From Acheta domesticus (lineage: Eukaryota > Arthropoda > Insecta > Orthoptera > Gryllidae), in NCBI GenBank assembly GCA_031308135.1, contig JAHLJT010000631.1:214529773-214593772 (forward strand): a DNA stretch of 64,000 nt. Reading direction: 5' to 3'. Shown here one piece after another: positions 48,299 through 61,400 of the stretch. The position numbers and the translations under genes are program-made. The notes below the pieces were generated by a model that ran no database searches, was not told where the DNA came from, and worked only from the letters and a program-made list of their open reading frames with translations. Each line of letters begins with the position of its first letter. Within the stretch, counting starts at the first letter, position 1.

Positions 48299-48867
48299 GT
48301 TTCTCGAACTACGGTATACGAGTATTGTTTAAACAGATATTTTGCAAGCAACACCTCACAATATCTTACTAACATGCCACAGTAACAGAATTCATTTGTT
48401 TACTATCACATTAATATCCTAAATTTTCACCTACATCAAGAGAATTTATGGTGACCAATAAAATGCAAACATACCATGAAATGTTAGTGTTATTACCGCC
48501 TTATCCGAATTAAAAATCTCGACACTGCCTTGATTTTCAACTTTTGGCCTCTACAGTAATAACACTCACAACATTTTTAGGAATTTAAATAGCTACAAGC
48601 AAATTTGAATTCAGTAAAACTTAACTTCTTATGCCATAACTCAAGGGTTAGTAGGTTGGCAAGCATAAAATCTATTTTTCAGAAAATACCAAATTCAAGA
48701 GGCATGAAAATTTCATTGTTGTCATTTAAGATATTTATAGAGATCTTAAGTCAGATATATTATTTCATTTCAATGAAAAGTAATAATGAACAGTAAGAAG
48801 TGTATGGTGAGGGGAGATATAGCTGGAAAAAAACATCTTGCATGCTAGCAAATACTTTTCAATGATA

Positions 48868-48873
48868 TTTATT
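48868..48873 (-). terminator. Candidate GDA poly(A) signal
   Basis: AATAAA on the minus strand, about 550 bp after the GDA stop codon. It would put the inverted repeat at 49150-49409 inside the 3' UTR. Confidence 0.45.
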
Positions 48874-49149
48874 TTAAAAAAAAATAAACAATAATAAACT
48901 TTTGTTAAAAATGTTCATTGAAAAATACATTTTTCAAGGGCTTAAAATTGGTTCAGTATCCTCAGGTGACAAATCACTGTTATTTTCCCTTGTCCTTTGA
49001 AGTGAAAATCTATAGAAAATCTGGAGATTATAAGTAGGTATTGAGATACAAGATAGTGATTAGAGAGAAAAAAAATGTAATGCAATTCATTTCAAGCTCA
49101 GGTAATTCCTGGTTTTTCTGTTTTTTTTGAAATCCAGCTTTACTTGAAT

Positions 49150-49409
49150 GTTCAAGTTGCTTGTTAAACCATCAGACAAAAAACCACCATTTTTAAGCAT
49201 CTTCAAAGAAAAATTATTTATACAGTTTATCTGAAAGAAAATTATTATGAGAACAAGCAAGATTGTTTCATTTTATCAAACTATTTTCAAAGAGAACATT
49301 TTCTAAATATTTTCGGTCATGCAAAGTATAGATTGTATAAATCATCTTTCTTTGAAGATGCTTAAAAATGGTGGTCTTTTGTCTGATGGTTTATCAAGCA
49401 ACTTGAACA
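49150..49409. repeat. Long inverted repeat just 3' of the GDA stop codon
   Basis: The arms at 49150-49230 and 49328-49409 are complementary over about 81 nt with about six mismatches, separated by about 97 nt. In GDA mRNA they would form a long hairpin beginning 17 nt after the stop. No terminal signature of a known element was found. Confidence 0.85.
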
Positions 49410-49425
49410 TAAATTCACCCATTTT

Positions 49426-52400
49426 TTAAATTTTTGTCTTTTTTACTAGTTTACCACCCACAAAAACAGAAATTATATTACGATCATCACCACAATACAC
49501 AAATTTTTGTACCAGGGCCTCTGGCTCACTATTCAATAAATAATGGCTTGACATGTCAATTATCAGTGCATCAAACTGTTTGCCAGGCATTAAATTCCCC
49601 ACTTGATCCTCGAGTGCCAAAGCTGTAACATAAGGAAGACACATGTTAAAAATATTTAGAAGAAAAATTTGATTTCTGCAGCAAAGCATTTTACCAGCTA
49701 CAGTAATATTTGATTACTAAATAACAGTTTTGGGCTTGGAAAAGCTGAATGTGACACATTTAAGAGTATACAATAATATAGTAATATTGTAAGGAACTTG
49801 CACTTTTTTGCCAACATCAAATTCAACTTATTCCTCTGGAAAAATCAATATATTTTCTTACGTATGTAACTGGGGAGAGGGATGATTTCACATCCCGATG
49901 AAATAATCAAATTTGTGAATAGGGCAATATTTTTCTGTTTTGCTAGGCATTTCAAATTAATTACCTTCAGAGATAATTTCTAAATTCAAATGGCATTATG
50001 ATATTGCAAGAATTAAATGTTTAATATCACAAAGGGTAAAGTAATTAGAATCTAATAGAAATTACTTATCACAATGGCTGAAAGATGCCAATTGTAAAAT
50101 GTAGTAATGACACAAAAAAGTTGAATTGAAAGAAAATTAAAATAGGTAAGTAGATAATCAACATTTGGCATATCCCTCACTCTTAATTTTTTTTTCTAGA
50201 GTCGTAAATATTTATTTCAGTTGTGTGGTAAACTGAAGAAAACTAGTGGTGTTACAGAATGGAACAGACTTTATCGTACTAGTTTGTTTTCTAATCTCAT
50301 TAGTCTAGGCTAACTTTTCAATATTGCCCCACCTTCTTCCCAGTTGCTACCTACTAGTGTTGCCTTTTTCAAAATTTTTCAGTTTTTTGGTCCCTAATAG
50401 TAGCAATGAAATAAGTCTGTAAGAATATAATAGAAGAGTAAAACTTGATCCTGTATGCAAATTTTCCCTGAAAGATTTGAAGTCTAATCTTGAAAACAGT
50501 TTGTTTAATCATTTCTGAAAATGTGAAATTTTGAGCTCGCTTTCACAGAAGACTGTAAAGTTTTCAAGAAACTTCATAAGAAAACATTTGAAGCACTTGC
50601 ATTCACAAATACAACAATATATAAGAAATGCTTGTAATGTAAATATTCAATACATGAAAAATATTTAAAAAATATTACATTAGTGTAATTTTTGAAAATT
50701 TAAAGAATACATCAAAATGGCTTATGTCATGCAATTCAGTGCATTTAGCACTATCCACCCAAAAAGTTTAGAGATAGGAATTTGGAGCTGTTTTTGAGAA
50801 AATATTTGAGCACCTCTGAAAATGCGTAATTTTGAGCTCACTTTCTCAGAAAACTTTTATTTTCAAGAAACTTTATAAGAAATCAATTGAATTACTTGTA
50901 CTTACAAATGACATGGAAGTTATTTAAAAAAAACATGTGCAATTTTTGAAAAATCAAAAAAATGCATCAAAATAGCATGTATGTTGTGTTATTCAGTGCA
51001 TTTGACACTATACATAAAGATTTCTAAGAAAAAATTCAAAGCCTTGTTTTGAGAAAATCTTGATTTTAAAATTGCCTTTATTTCAAGCAATAATGCAAAA
51101 GCCACTCATTTTGAAAAATTGTAAATAATCTCTCTTAAAAATCTAATTTTGAAGAACATTTTATTCAGAAGAAAAATCTGTATCTCCAACATTGTAGCTG
51201 TAGGAAGATGCTGAAAAAATGTATACTTTTGCACTCCTTGAAAGTTCAGAAAATTCAAAAAAAAATTGAAACTACGCCATTTTCATAATTTTTTCTTCTA
51301 TTCAAGAAAAAATTTAATCAAAAATATTTCTCAATACTACTTATGTTATAAGCTGGAATGTATGAACGCCCTTTGATGTAAATATTAAAGATTTTTGCAC
51401 AAATTTTTCTCACAATTATGAGAAAACTACTATTATTTACAAAAAAATGTATATTACGCTGATTAACAAACATATTGGGGAAACAAATTCATTTGAAGAA
51501 AAAATCTGTATCTTCAATATTGCAAATTTTTTCACCTTTTGCAATTTTTGAAAATTTAATGAAAATCAGACCTGCACCAACTTTGCAGGTCGAAAAAAGC
51601 ATCCTTTTCTGTGACCAAAAAAATGTTTCTCTTGTTTTATAAGTAATAATAGAACTTGGATGCTGATAAGGGGGTTGTTACATTACATTGCTAGTAGGGT
51701 AAAGTTTTTTATTCTGGCTTTCTATTTCAAAACTCAAAGTCTGATTCCCATGATTTGCAGGTAAAACTTTTATTCTTAAATATGTATCCCCAAGAGGAGT
51801 AAAGTGCACTTAAAAATCATACTTTCATTCAATCCTTTGAACTTTTGAATATTGCAAATTTGAATCTCCCATACTTATTTTGTCTAAGAGTTTTTCTGAA
51901 GGCTGAAGAATTAGTAGGGGAGGTGTGGGGCATTCAATCATAAAATGTACGAGGACATTTATGCTTTATATTTACCTTCAGCTCCTCCAAGTGTAGCTAA
52001 ATAAAAGACCTCATGGTAGGTTAAAGGAATAATATTTTTATGTTGGAAGAACAAATGGATGCTTGTGTCAAGAGCACGGTGCATTACATCCAAGATCGAG
52101 GGAGTGTGGCCTCCAGACACATCTGATGAAAGAAAATAATGTTACAATAATAAGAAGTGAAACACTATTCTAATTCCTAAATTTCTTACTTACCAGTTCC
52201 TAAACCCACTTTAACTCCAGCTTCAAGAAGACGACGCACATTGCAAAGGCCACTCTGGAGGTTGGTGTTAGAACAGGGACAATGAGATACAGAAGAGCCT
52301 CGAGATACCAATAATTTTATTTCTTCATCATTCAGCCATACCCCATGGGCTAGCACGGTCTTTAACATTAAATGTCATATTGATACTGCCCATCAACTTT

Positions 52401-55400
52401 TCTTTAAAAAACATTAACACATTAAATAATTAAAGAACAATAAACGCTTTGCTCTGTTTTGTTTTTCATCAAATATCAAAATTCTTCATTCAACATTTAT
52501 TCCAATGCATGAACAATGAGGGATCCCAAATCTATTATCAAATCAAATAAATGACCCTAGTCTTAACGAATGAGTAACATCTTTAATCTAACAATTTTTA
52601 CCAGTTTCTATGGTGCTGTGTCTGCATTAAAACAGTTGCTTAAATAAGTAAAAGGAGTGCTCAGATTAATGATCAGTCTATCCTTTTGATGCCAGTCTTA
52701 ACATCTTCACTTCAACAAAAATACATATCTTTAGAATTAAGATAACTCTCAATCCTCATTGAAAAATATCTCACCATAAGACGAAATGATAAACTTTTCT
52801 AAAATTTTAGCATTTCATTTCATGACAAATGTAAATGATTCATCAAATCTCTGAAAATGATCCAATTAAAAAAATCAAACAAACAATTATAATTTTGGTT
52901 AGAATTCTAAATCTATATTTAAGCACTGAATTGATTTTATGAAGCTCCTTTCATATTCTTTGTTGAATTCTGTAATATGCAAAATATATTCACATATTTG
53001 ATTACTACTGGTAATAATTAACAATCATAAATGAATGCCTTCAAATAGTGATAGTAATATATGCAAGATATTTGTTGAAATAAATAAGGCCTAGTCATGC
53101 TTAACTTAAGAGTAATCTCTAAAAAGAAAATAAATATCAGATTATAACAGGAAAAAAGATCAGTAACAGGGAAGATTAAGAAGAGATTCAGAGTACATAC
53201 ATAACCACCACTACTGAAAAGTTTGTAGATATTAAGTCATCATAAAATTATATCTTACTTTTTTGGTCAGTAATTCAGCTTTATCATACACATCTGCATA
53301 ATGTTTTGAATCAGGAAATATTTCCTTCACAGCTTCTATTTCACCCAAGTTTTCTGATATATGTGTCTGTTGAACCAAAGGTACATATATTTAAATTACA
53401 AATGGGTTATTAATAGAAAATTAGCATACATTCATGCAATAATATCAGCACTGGGTAATGTATGTTTATGGAATTTAAACTTCATATTCAGAGACAAAAA
53501 AATTAAATTTTTACTTTTCTTCCTTATTTTTTTCATAGTTAGAATATACTGATAACACATTACGTAATTACTTAATTTTAGTAAAACTCATTATTTTAAA
53601 ACATACTGACATATTGAAATCATAAAATTTCAAAGAAATTAATATACAACCATGTCTGACAACCCTTACCTGGATATGAACATCATATTTTTTAGCCAAG
53701 TCTCCTAATTTCTTCATAAGTATTGAGTCACAACTCAAAGCAAATCGAGGTGTAATAATAGGTTGAACAAGTTGGTTCTAGAAAAAATTGGAAAACAATG
53801 TATAATAAAATACTAGTAATCTGTCTATATTTTAATTAAAGAAAATACTTACTTTTCGTTGCAAAACATTTTTGATAAAAATTTCTGTGTCAATGACTGA
53901 CTGCTCAGTCCTCTCATTATATCCTTTATTCTGACATGTATTCATATTCACTTTGCCTACAAAACCTCGTTGTCCTAATTCTGTCATTAAGTCTACAAGA
54001 AGTAACGATGATTCTAAATGAATGGTAGCAAAATAACACGCTGTAGTTGTCCCACAGTTCAGAGAATGATGCTGAAAAAGATCACAAATATATTTGGACA
54101 TGAAGACATATTTAACTTGTATCATTATTCTCATCATTGAAAGACTGTTAAAGAGGGACAAAATCAATACACTTTTTCAAACCAAAAATATTCATGGCAT
54201 GTTATAGCCACAGATTCATATTAGCATTGTGTATTGTTTCCTAGAAATTATTGAATGGAGGTTTCTTTTTCACTTCCTTTGGACTGAATTGAAATTTTCT
54301 TCTTACAGTGAGTCTCAATGATAGTATCAGAAGTTGTGTTCCAAGGAGTTTTGTAATGGTAATATTGTAGCCTCACTATACTACCGATGAAAGTAATTTT
54401 TTCTTCGCATTTCCCCTTGTTTACATCATAAGAAAATTAATTAATATAACATTAAACCATAATCCTTGGGCTAAAACTAAGAAGTCAAGGAAATTCAGCA
54501 TAAACATAACAAAACGATTTCTCACTCTTACCTGCTTACTCTAAAATTGAGACAAAGCAAAAATAAATCATTTATCGTCATATGTTATTTAATTTCCTTC
54601 AATAACTGAATTAGAAACTAACTTTATATGTGTAATACTTTCTTTTATTCTTGTATCTTGTCTTGTTTTTTGGTGTGTTATGTATAGTACCACAAATTCT
54701 TTAGAACCTTACCAATTTAATGTTGATGTCTTTATTGGTATCTTGATCGACTTGACAACCTAAATAGTTGAAACTGGAAATTTGCTCTATAATTATTTTA
54801 ACCAAAATAATTTTTGATCTTATTAAATGTTTTCCCCAAAATGCCATCACCTTTGTTTTTTCTTTCGATATTTCAACGAAGTATTTTTTACATAAATGAT
54901 TTAAGTGGAATAATGCATATTGTACGTCATCTTCTGTTTCCTGGAATATTAAAGCGTCATCTGCATAGAGTAAAATATTTAAAATATTTTCTTTTGATAT
55001 CTTAATACCTTTGTAAATTATTTGCTTCCAATTTTGGATAATGTCATCAATATAAATATTAAAAAGTGTCAGTGAGACTGGGCATCCTCTGTTTATCAAT
55101 ATTTTATCAGTTTCGTTTATTCCTACTTTTATAACAATAGTAGAGTTTTTATACAAGCTCTTTATTGCTTCTACTAACTTTTGAGGATAGCCATTATTTT
55201 CCATTATAGACCAGAATTTCAGTCTATTTACATTATCGAAGGCTTTTACAAAATCTATGAAAGCTATTAGTGTCCAAAATCTATGAAAGCTATTGAACTC
55301 CTTTCTTTTTTCTATTATTTGTTGCAGTATAAATATATTGTCTGTAGTTGATCTCCCTTTTCTAAAACCACTCTTTTTTTCACCAATGAGAGTTTCTGAG

Positions 55401-58400
55401 ATACATTTTAGCCTTTTATTTAATATTCTAGCATACAGCTTGTACACTGCATTTAAGATACTGATCCCTCTGTAATTATTACAATCTTTGCAATCGCCTT
55501 TCTTGAATATGGATATTATTTTAGCAGTTTTCCATGATTCTGGTATTTTATTAGTTTGCCAACAATAATTTATGATGTGTTGTAGTCGCCAGTGGAGCAT
55601 CATCCCGCTGTATTTTAATAGTTCTGCATTTAGGTTGTCTGTTACAGTTGCTTTCCTATTATTAAGTTCTTTCAAAGCCTCTTGGATCTTGATTATTGTT
55701 ATGGGATCAGCTTCACTGCATATTACTTCACATGTTTCATGTTGTGCTTCATTTTCGTTATACCATAAGTTTCTGTAGTGTTTAATCCAGTCTGTCTTAT
55801 CAATTACATCCATTCTCACTGTATCTTTTTCTTCTTTGTTAAGATGTTTAAGAATCTTATAAGCAAAATTTTGTCTTCTGTGTATATCATTTTCTATTTG
55901 GCTTATAAATGTATCCCATGCATGTTGTTCAGCTTGTCGAATACAATTTTTTTGCTAAAGCACACTTTTCCTTGTATCTTTCTTTACTCTCTTCAGTATT
56001 TTGTTGTAGGTGCTGAAGATAGGCTATTTGTTTGTTTCTTACTAGGTTTTCAACCTCACTATTCCAAATTTTCAGACCCTTTTAACTTCTTATTTTCCTC
56101 TTTCTGCCTATTGCTTCTCTTGCCACCTTTTCAATGCAGTTTTGCACATTATTCCATTCTTTTTCTATATTCTCAGTTGGTGTTTCTAATAAGTATTTCT
56201 GCAATCTAGTATGGTACAGCAATTTTATACTTTCATCTTGCAGAAGATGTACTTTGTATGCTTCTTCTGAATTGTTTTTCTGTCGTTTTGGAGTCTTCCA
56301 TCTTTTCCAGAGATTGAATTTGCTAATTAATATAAAGTCATCAGAGCCTATATCACATCCCCGATACACTTGCACATCTTTTATTTGTGATTTTAATTTC
56401 TGAAGAAAGTATTGGAGATCTTTAAACTGTTTGTGCTGGCGAATTGAATAAGTTCATTTCCATTATTGTTTAGGGTATTTCTCCAAATGACCCAAGTATT
56501 CCAGGTAGAGGTGTATTACCTACTCTCGCATTTAAGTCACCACATACAATAATATGGTCATTTTTATTTGTTTTATCAATATGATTCTGCAGTAGCTTAT
56601 ATAGATCTTGTGTTTCCTCCTTTTTCCCTTCTTCTGGGGCATGCAGTCCTATTATTGTCAGATAACCTCTGGAGATCCTAAGTTTTAAAGATATCGTTCT
56701 CTCATTAATGAAATTGTAACTTTCAATTCTTGATTTCCAACTTTTATAAATTAGAATGGCTATTTCTGCTCGAGCCCTTATATTTTGGGATACACCACTA
56801 TAAATCATGATGTATTCGTCCAGTTCTTTTGTCCCTTTCAATTTTTCTTAGTTTCTGTGATGATGGCAATTTGTATCTTTCTCTCGAGCATAATTTTTTC
56901 CAGTTTCATCTCTTTAGACCCCAGTCCTCTCACATTCCAAGTTGCTATCATTAATTCCTCCAAAATTCCTTTATTCTTGTCCTTTTCGTGCGTTGGTCAT
57001 CGTCTGTTTTTGTCATTATCTTGTGAAGATTGCGAGTATGAATTTAACTCCGAAGAGATTATCAGCCTCTCGCAAAGTTTGTGGTAAGATAGGGCTGCTA
57101 TCTTATGGCCTTTCCACCTGCCATCATGCGTATTAACCCAGCATGAGGGGTTGCTCCTTCCGCCCACTCTGGCCGTTAGAGACTTCGTCCCTGTTTCCTT
57201 GGACACGGGTTCAATTGAGGCAATCTTCCAGTCTTCAGCGAACTGCCTCTTCTATAGATCCTCTTCTGGAGTACTTCTTCGTCTGACCCTTCCCCATTGA
57301 CCTGGAAGGATGGATGACTCAAGACTACCTAAATTAGTTTTACTCTACCAACCGCTTGGAAGGAGAGATGTGGGAAGACCCAAAAAACGATGGAAGGAAA
57401 ACTTGTGAAGACAGAAGAGGCTCAAGCCTAATCCATGAAGTGCAGAAGAAGAAGAATACTTTCTTTTAATTAGTATCCTTTTGAATGCAAAAGCATGAGC
57501 TCCATTTTTTTCAAGACTAAAATGATTCTCTTTAAAGGTGTCAAAACCCAAAAGATTTAGTTGCTTTTGGGATAGTGTCAGTCATTTACATAATTTCTGC
57601 TACCTGGATAATTACTGTTTTCATAAACCTGATATCTTGAAGTATGATGATTTATTCTTTTACAAAAACCCACATGTTTTTCTGTGTGGTTGTTTCTTTT
57701 CTTCCTTCCTTCCTTCCTTCCTTCCTTCCTTTCTTTCTTTCTTTCTTTCTGTGTGGTTTCTCTTTTTTCTGTGTGGTTGTTTCTTTTCTTCCTTCCTTCC
57801 TTTCTTTCTTTCTTTCTTGTGAATGGTGTGGCAGGCATCCTGAACAGGGCAATAGTTTAGGCCTATTATTCCTCAATAGGACATTATTAGATTAAAAACC
57901 CTAGCTATGCAGAGGTTTGAACCCAGAACCCTCAGGTTAACAAATGAGCCTTAAACCCTTTGTTGCTGTGTAAACATTTTCAATGGATAAAGAGAAGTAT
58001 TTTTGAAGCTTAACTCTTTTGACAGTTCATATCATTCATGTTCAATAAATATCCTACTTAAGCTCTTATATTCATTATACAAGCCAATCAATATGTTCTC
58101 AATTAATACACTTGGCACTTCAAAACATGTTACTTACTGAAATGCCAAGCTCTCCCAAAATCGCAAATCAGTCTTTTCTTCCATCCATTTTTCTAAAGTG
58201 AATTGCACTAGAATGAATTATTGCTAAATGAATATTTCAGGTCTGAATCAGCAACATCTTAATTCAGTTCTAATGTTTTCCCAGCATTGTGAAAGACAAG
58301 TCACAAATTATAGGCCTTCTGTGGCTCTCTCAGTTCCTTTCAACATTTAATAAAAATGAATTTTCCTTCGAAAATGAATTTAGAATGAAACTCCCAATTT

Positions 58401-61400
58401 TGTGACCAATGGAACTTTCCATATTACTACAAAAAAGCCTTTCAACTAAGAAATCATTTCATCTTCTTTGGCCTTCAATAACAAACTTACATCACATAAT
58501 ATAATTCAAATCACATTAAATAAAAAATTAGAGTATATAAAAGAAACAAAACTTTCTAGCAACACAACAGCTAATACATAATGAGGTGGTTTTATGAAAT
58601 ATTTGGTATACTTAAAAACCCATTGATTTATAAAGGAGTACACAGTACTAAAATGCATGAATTACCTCCTCATCATTAAGATATGTTTCAATTGTTCAAA
58701 AGCATTCATGATTTTTTTAGGGAATCTAATATGTACCTGTGTTATTCCTTAGCTTCTGCCATTAGAAGCTCACTAAGTAAGAACAGCAGCTACCAGCTGG
58801 TGGATGACCAAATTCTGATGACTTACAACAATTACTTGTAAGTACATAGAGTAAAAATGCAAGTTATGAATTACCATGCAAGGTAATACATTTTTTTAAC
58901 ACTTTCCCTTCAGTATCTGTCTTAGACACTATTTTTTCTAAAATCCTTAATTCTTTCGTAGAATTTGTCTTTTATTTTTGGAGAGAATTCACTCACATCA
59001 GTTAACAGAAATTACAATAATTAAAAGTAAATAATTAAAAACTTACAACAACATGTTTATAAACATTCTGAGCATGAACCAAATCTCCATATTGCTTTTC
59101 AAGAGGAAAAGTATAAGTCTCCAACCATTCCAGTAGAGTTTTATCATAGCCTAGTCCAGCATTTGGATATTGAGGGGCATGAATGTGAGTGTCAATTAAT
59201 CCAGGCATTATGAACTGGCTTGGAGACAACTGAATTATTTGCCTTTCTGAAATATTGTGAACTTCTTTCAGTTCCTGACGACTTGGTGCCACACCAATAT
59301 GTTGAATCTATTGTTGGAGAAAAAAAAAAAGATCTCAAAATAAAAAAATATACATGTATAAAATTATTTCTTACTTACTCTATGATATTAATTTATTTAT
59401 GCCTGTTAATAAAATAGAAACAAAACTCACACTGTTTGTCTTGGCTTAGACTATTCATTTATACACACAATACATTTCAGTCCAGAAATATACACAATCT
59501 AGGCCCATTAGAGTTTGAACAAAATTCAACTATTATTTGTTAAAATGAAAACAGTAAATGTACGGATTTGAAACTTGCCTGAATTCTTATTTGTTCCTTT
59601 GAGAACATCTGTGAAATTTTACCTCTAAATTTCTGTTCTTCTACAACAAAAACTGAAAATTATTTGTTTAGCTTTCACATTATTTCTGAAAAAGCAAGAT
59701 TTATATTTTTTCTTTCATGGCTAATGATCATGTTATAGTCATAAGTGGAGTTAGTATTTAAGGATTAAATACCATAGTCATTAGCTCAGGAATGGCTACA
59801 ATTACAATGAGTGGATGGCTGGTATGAGCACAACATTCTGGACTTGATGGATGGATGGGTGGCAGTAGTGTAGTTAGGGAGGGGCAGGGAGTGGTGACCC
59901 CAGATGACACCATTTTAGAAGCGACACTGATTAGAAAAGATTATTGGAATTAAACAATTTTAATAATTTAAAAATTATGAATATATTAATTTAATTGTTA
60001 TACAATTAAATCATAAATAACAAGAAAGGAAAAAAAATACACAATGTAAACTAAAATGCAAAACAATACGCGGTAAGCATCTATTCTTCAATGGTTGAAG
60101 AGTCCCAATTTCAACAATAAACAAACAATTTATCTTAAGAGAATTGTTACAAGGAATTACGAGGTAATACTAACAAAACCATACATATTATTTATATCGT
60201 ATTTCTTTCTTGTAATGATTTCGGTAATACAGTATAGTATCATCCCCAACCCCTGCCCAGCATGGGGTTGTTACCATTAGTTTTGCCCTGGGTGACACCA
60301 ACTGAAGCTATACCACTGATGGATGGGGAATGGATGAATAAATGAATGAGTTAATTAACTAATTAATTGTAATGATGTGTGCTCATGATTTCAAAACAAG
60401 AGGCATTTGATTACAGAATGAGAGGCAAAGAAAGCTAGAGAAAATATACTTTTCCCACTCCTAATTCCGCATGGATTGACTAGGATTAAAAAAGATAGAA
60501 GACTTGTTTTCTATCCACCACTCTATAAGTTACTCCCTGTTATTTACTGCAATGTACATCAAAAAATCCAAGATTAAAAATTTTGTTAAATTATAATTTA
60601 TTGTTTTAACAAAGTAGAAAAGCCACCACTCCCCCTAGTTCGGACATTTCTCTAGTACCCTCTGTGCCCTACAGGTTAGGTCATAAGGGAAGGAGACCCA
60701 ATTACAATATTGAGATTGCTCCATGCATTCATACGAGCACTCAACCACCTCAATAGATAGTCTGGGGGAAACAGGCAGATAACAGTCGGCCAAGTCTTAA
60801 ATCAGAACAAGACCAGCTTTGGGTTCAGTACATTAATGAAATATTCTGAATATCTTGAATAAAAGCCTATGTCTAATTTTACCCTTATGTCATTCACAAG
60901 GATAGCAGATTGATACAAGCACACTTCTAACTATGACAAGCATATATCTTCATTTTGAGACTTGTCCGTAACAGAACAATATCATTTTATTAGTTACTAC
61001 AAACCAGTGTTCTACCAAAACAGCGTTACGTGCATTTTTCTAATGAGCAATTCATTGTAATTTTTCAACACATAATAACTGAACATCCCGCTCATTCTGA
61101 GTTTCAGTTTTTCGCATTTCATTTAATACATTGCAACCTTAAATGTAACAGTTTTCAATCAGTTCTAACAAAACTATTTCAAACATCTCTGAATCATCAA
61201 AAGAATTTCAAAGCAAAAAGTATTCTGGAAAGGAGTTTGCGTGAAGAAGAGTTATCATGGTACATTTAAGTTTTGTATAACATAATTGAAGGGATTGAGA
61301 GAAGATGGTCCTATGTCACTGCTAAATGAAATAGAGTTGTAAGGCAAAACAATCTCAGTCCATAACCATAAGAAATGTAACCTACAATAAACTTTATTCT

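Noticed and set aside
57538..57895. Low-complexity ORFs over the CTTC tract
   Set aside because: Translation of a microsatellite in several frames.
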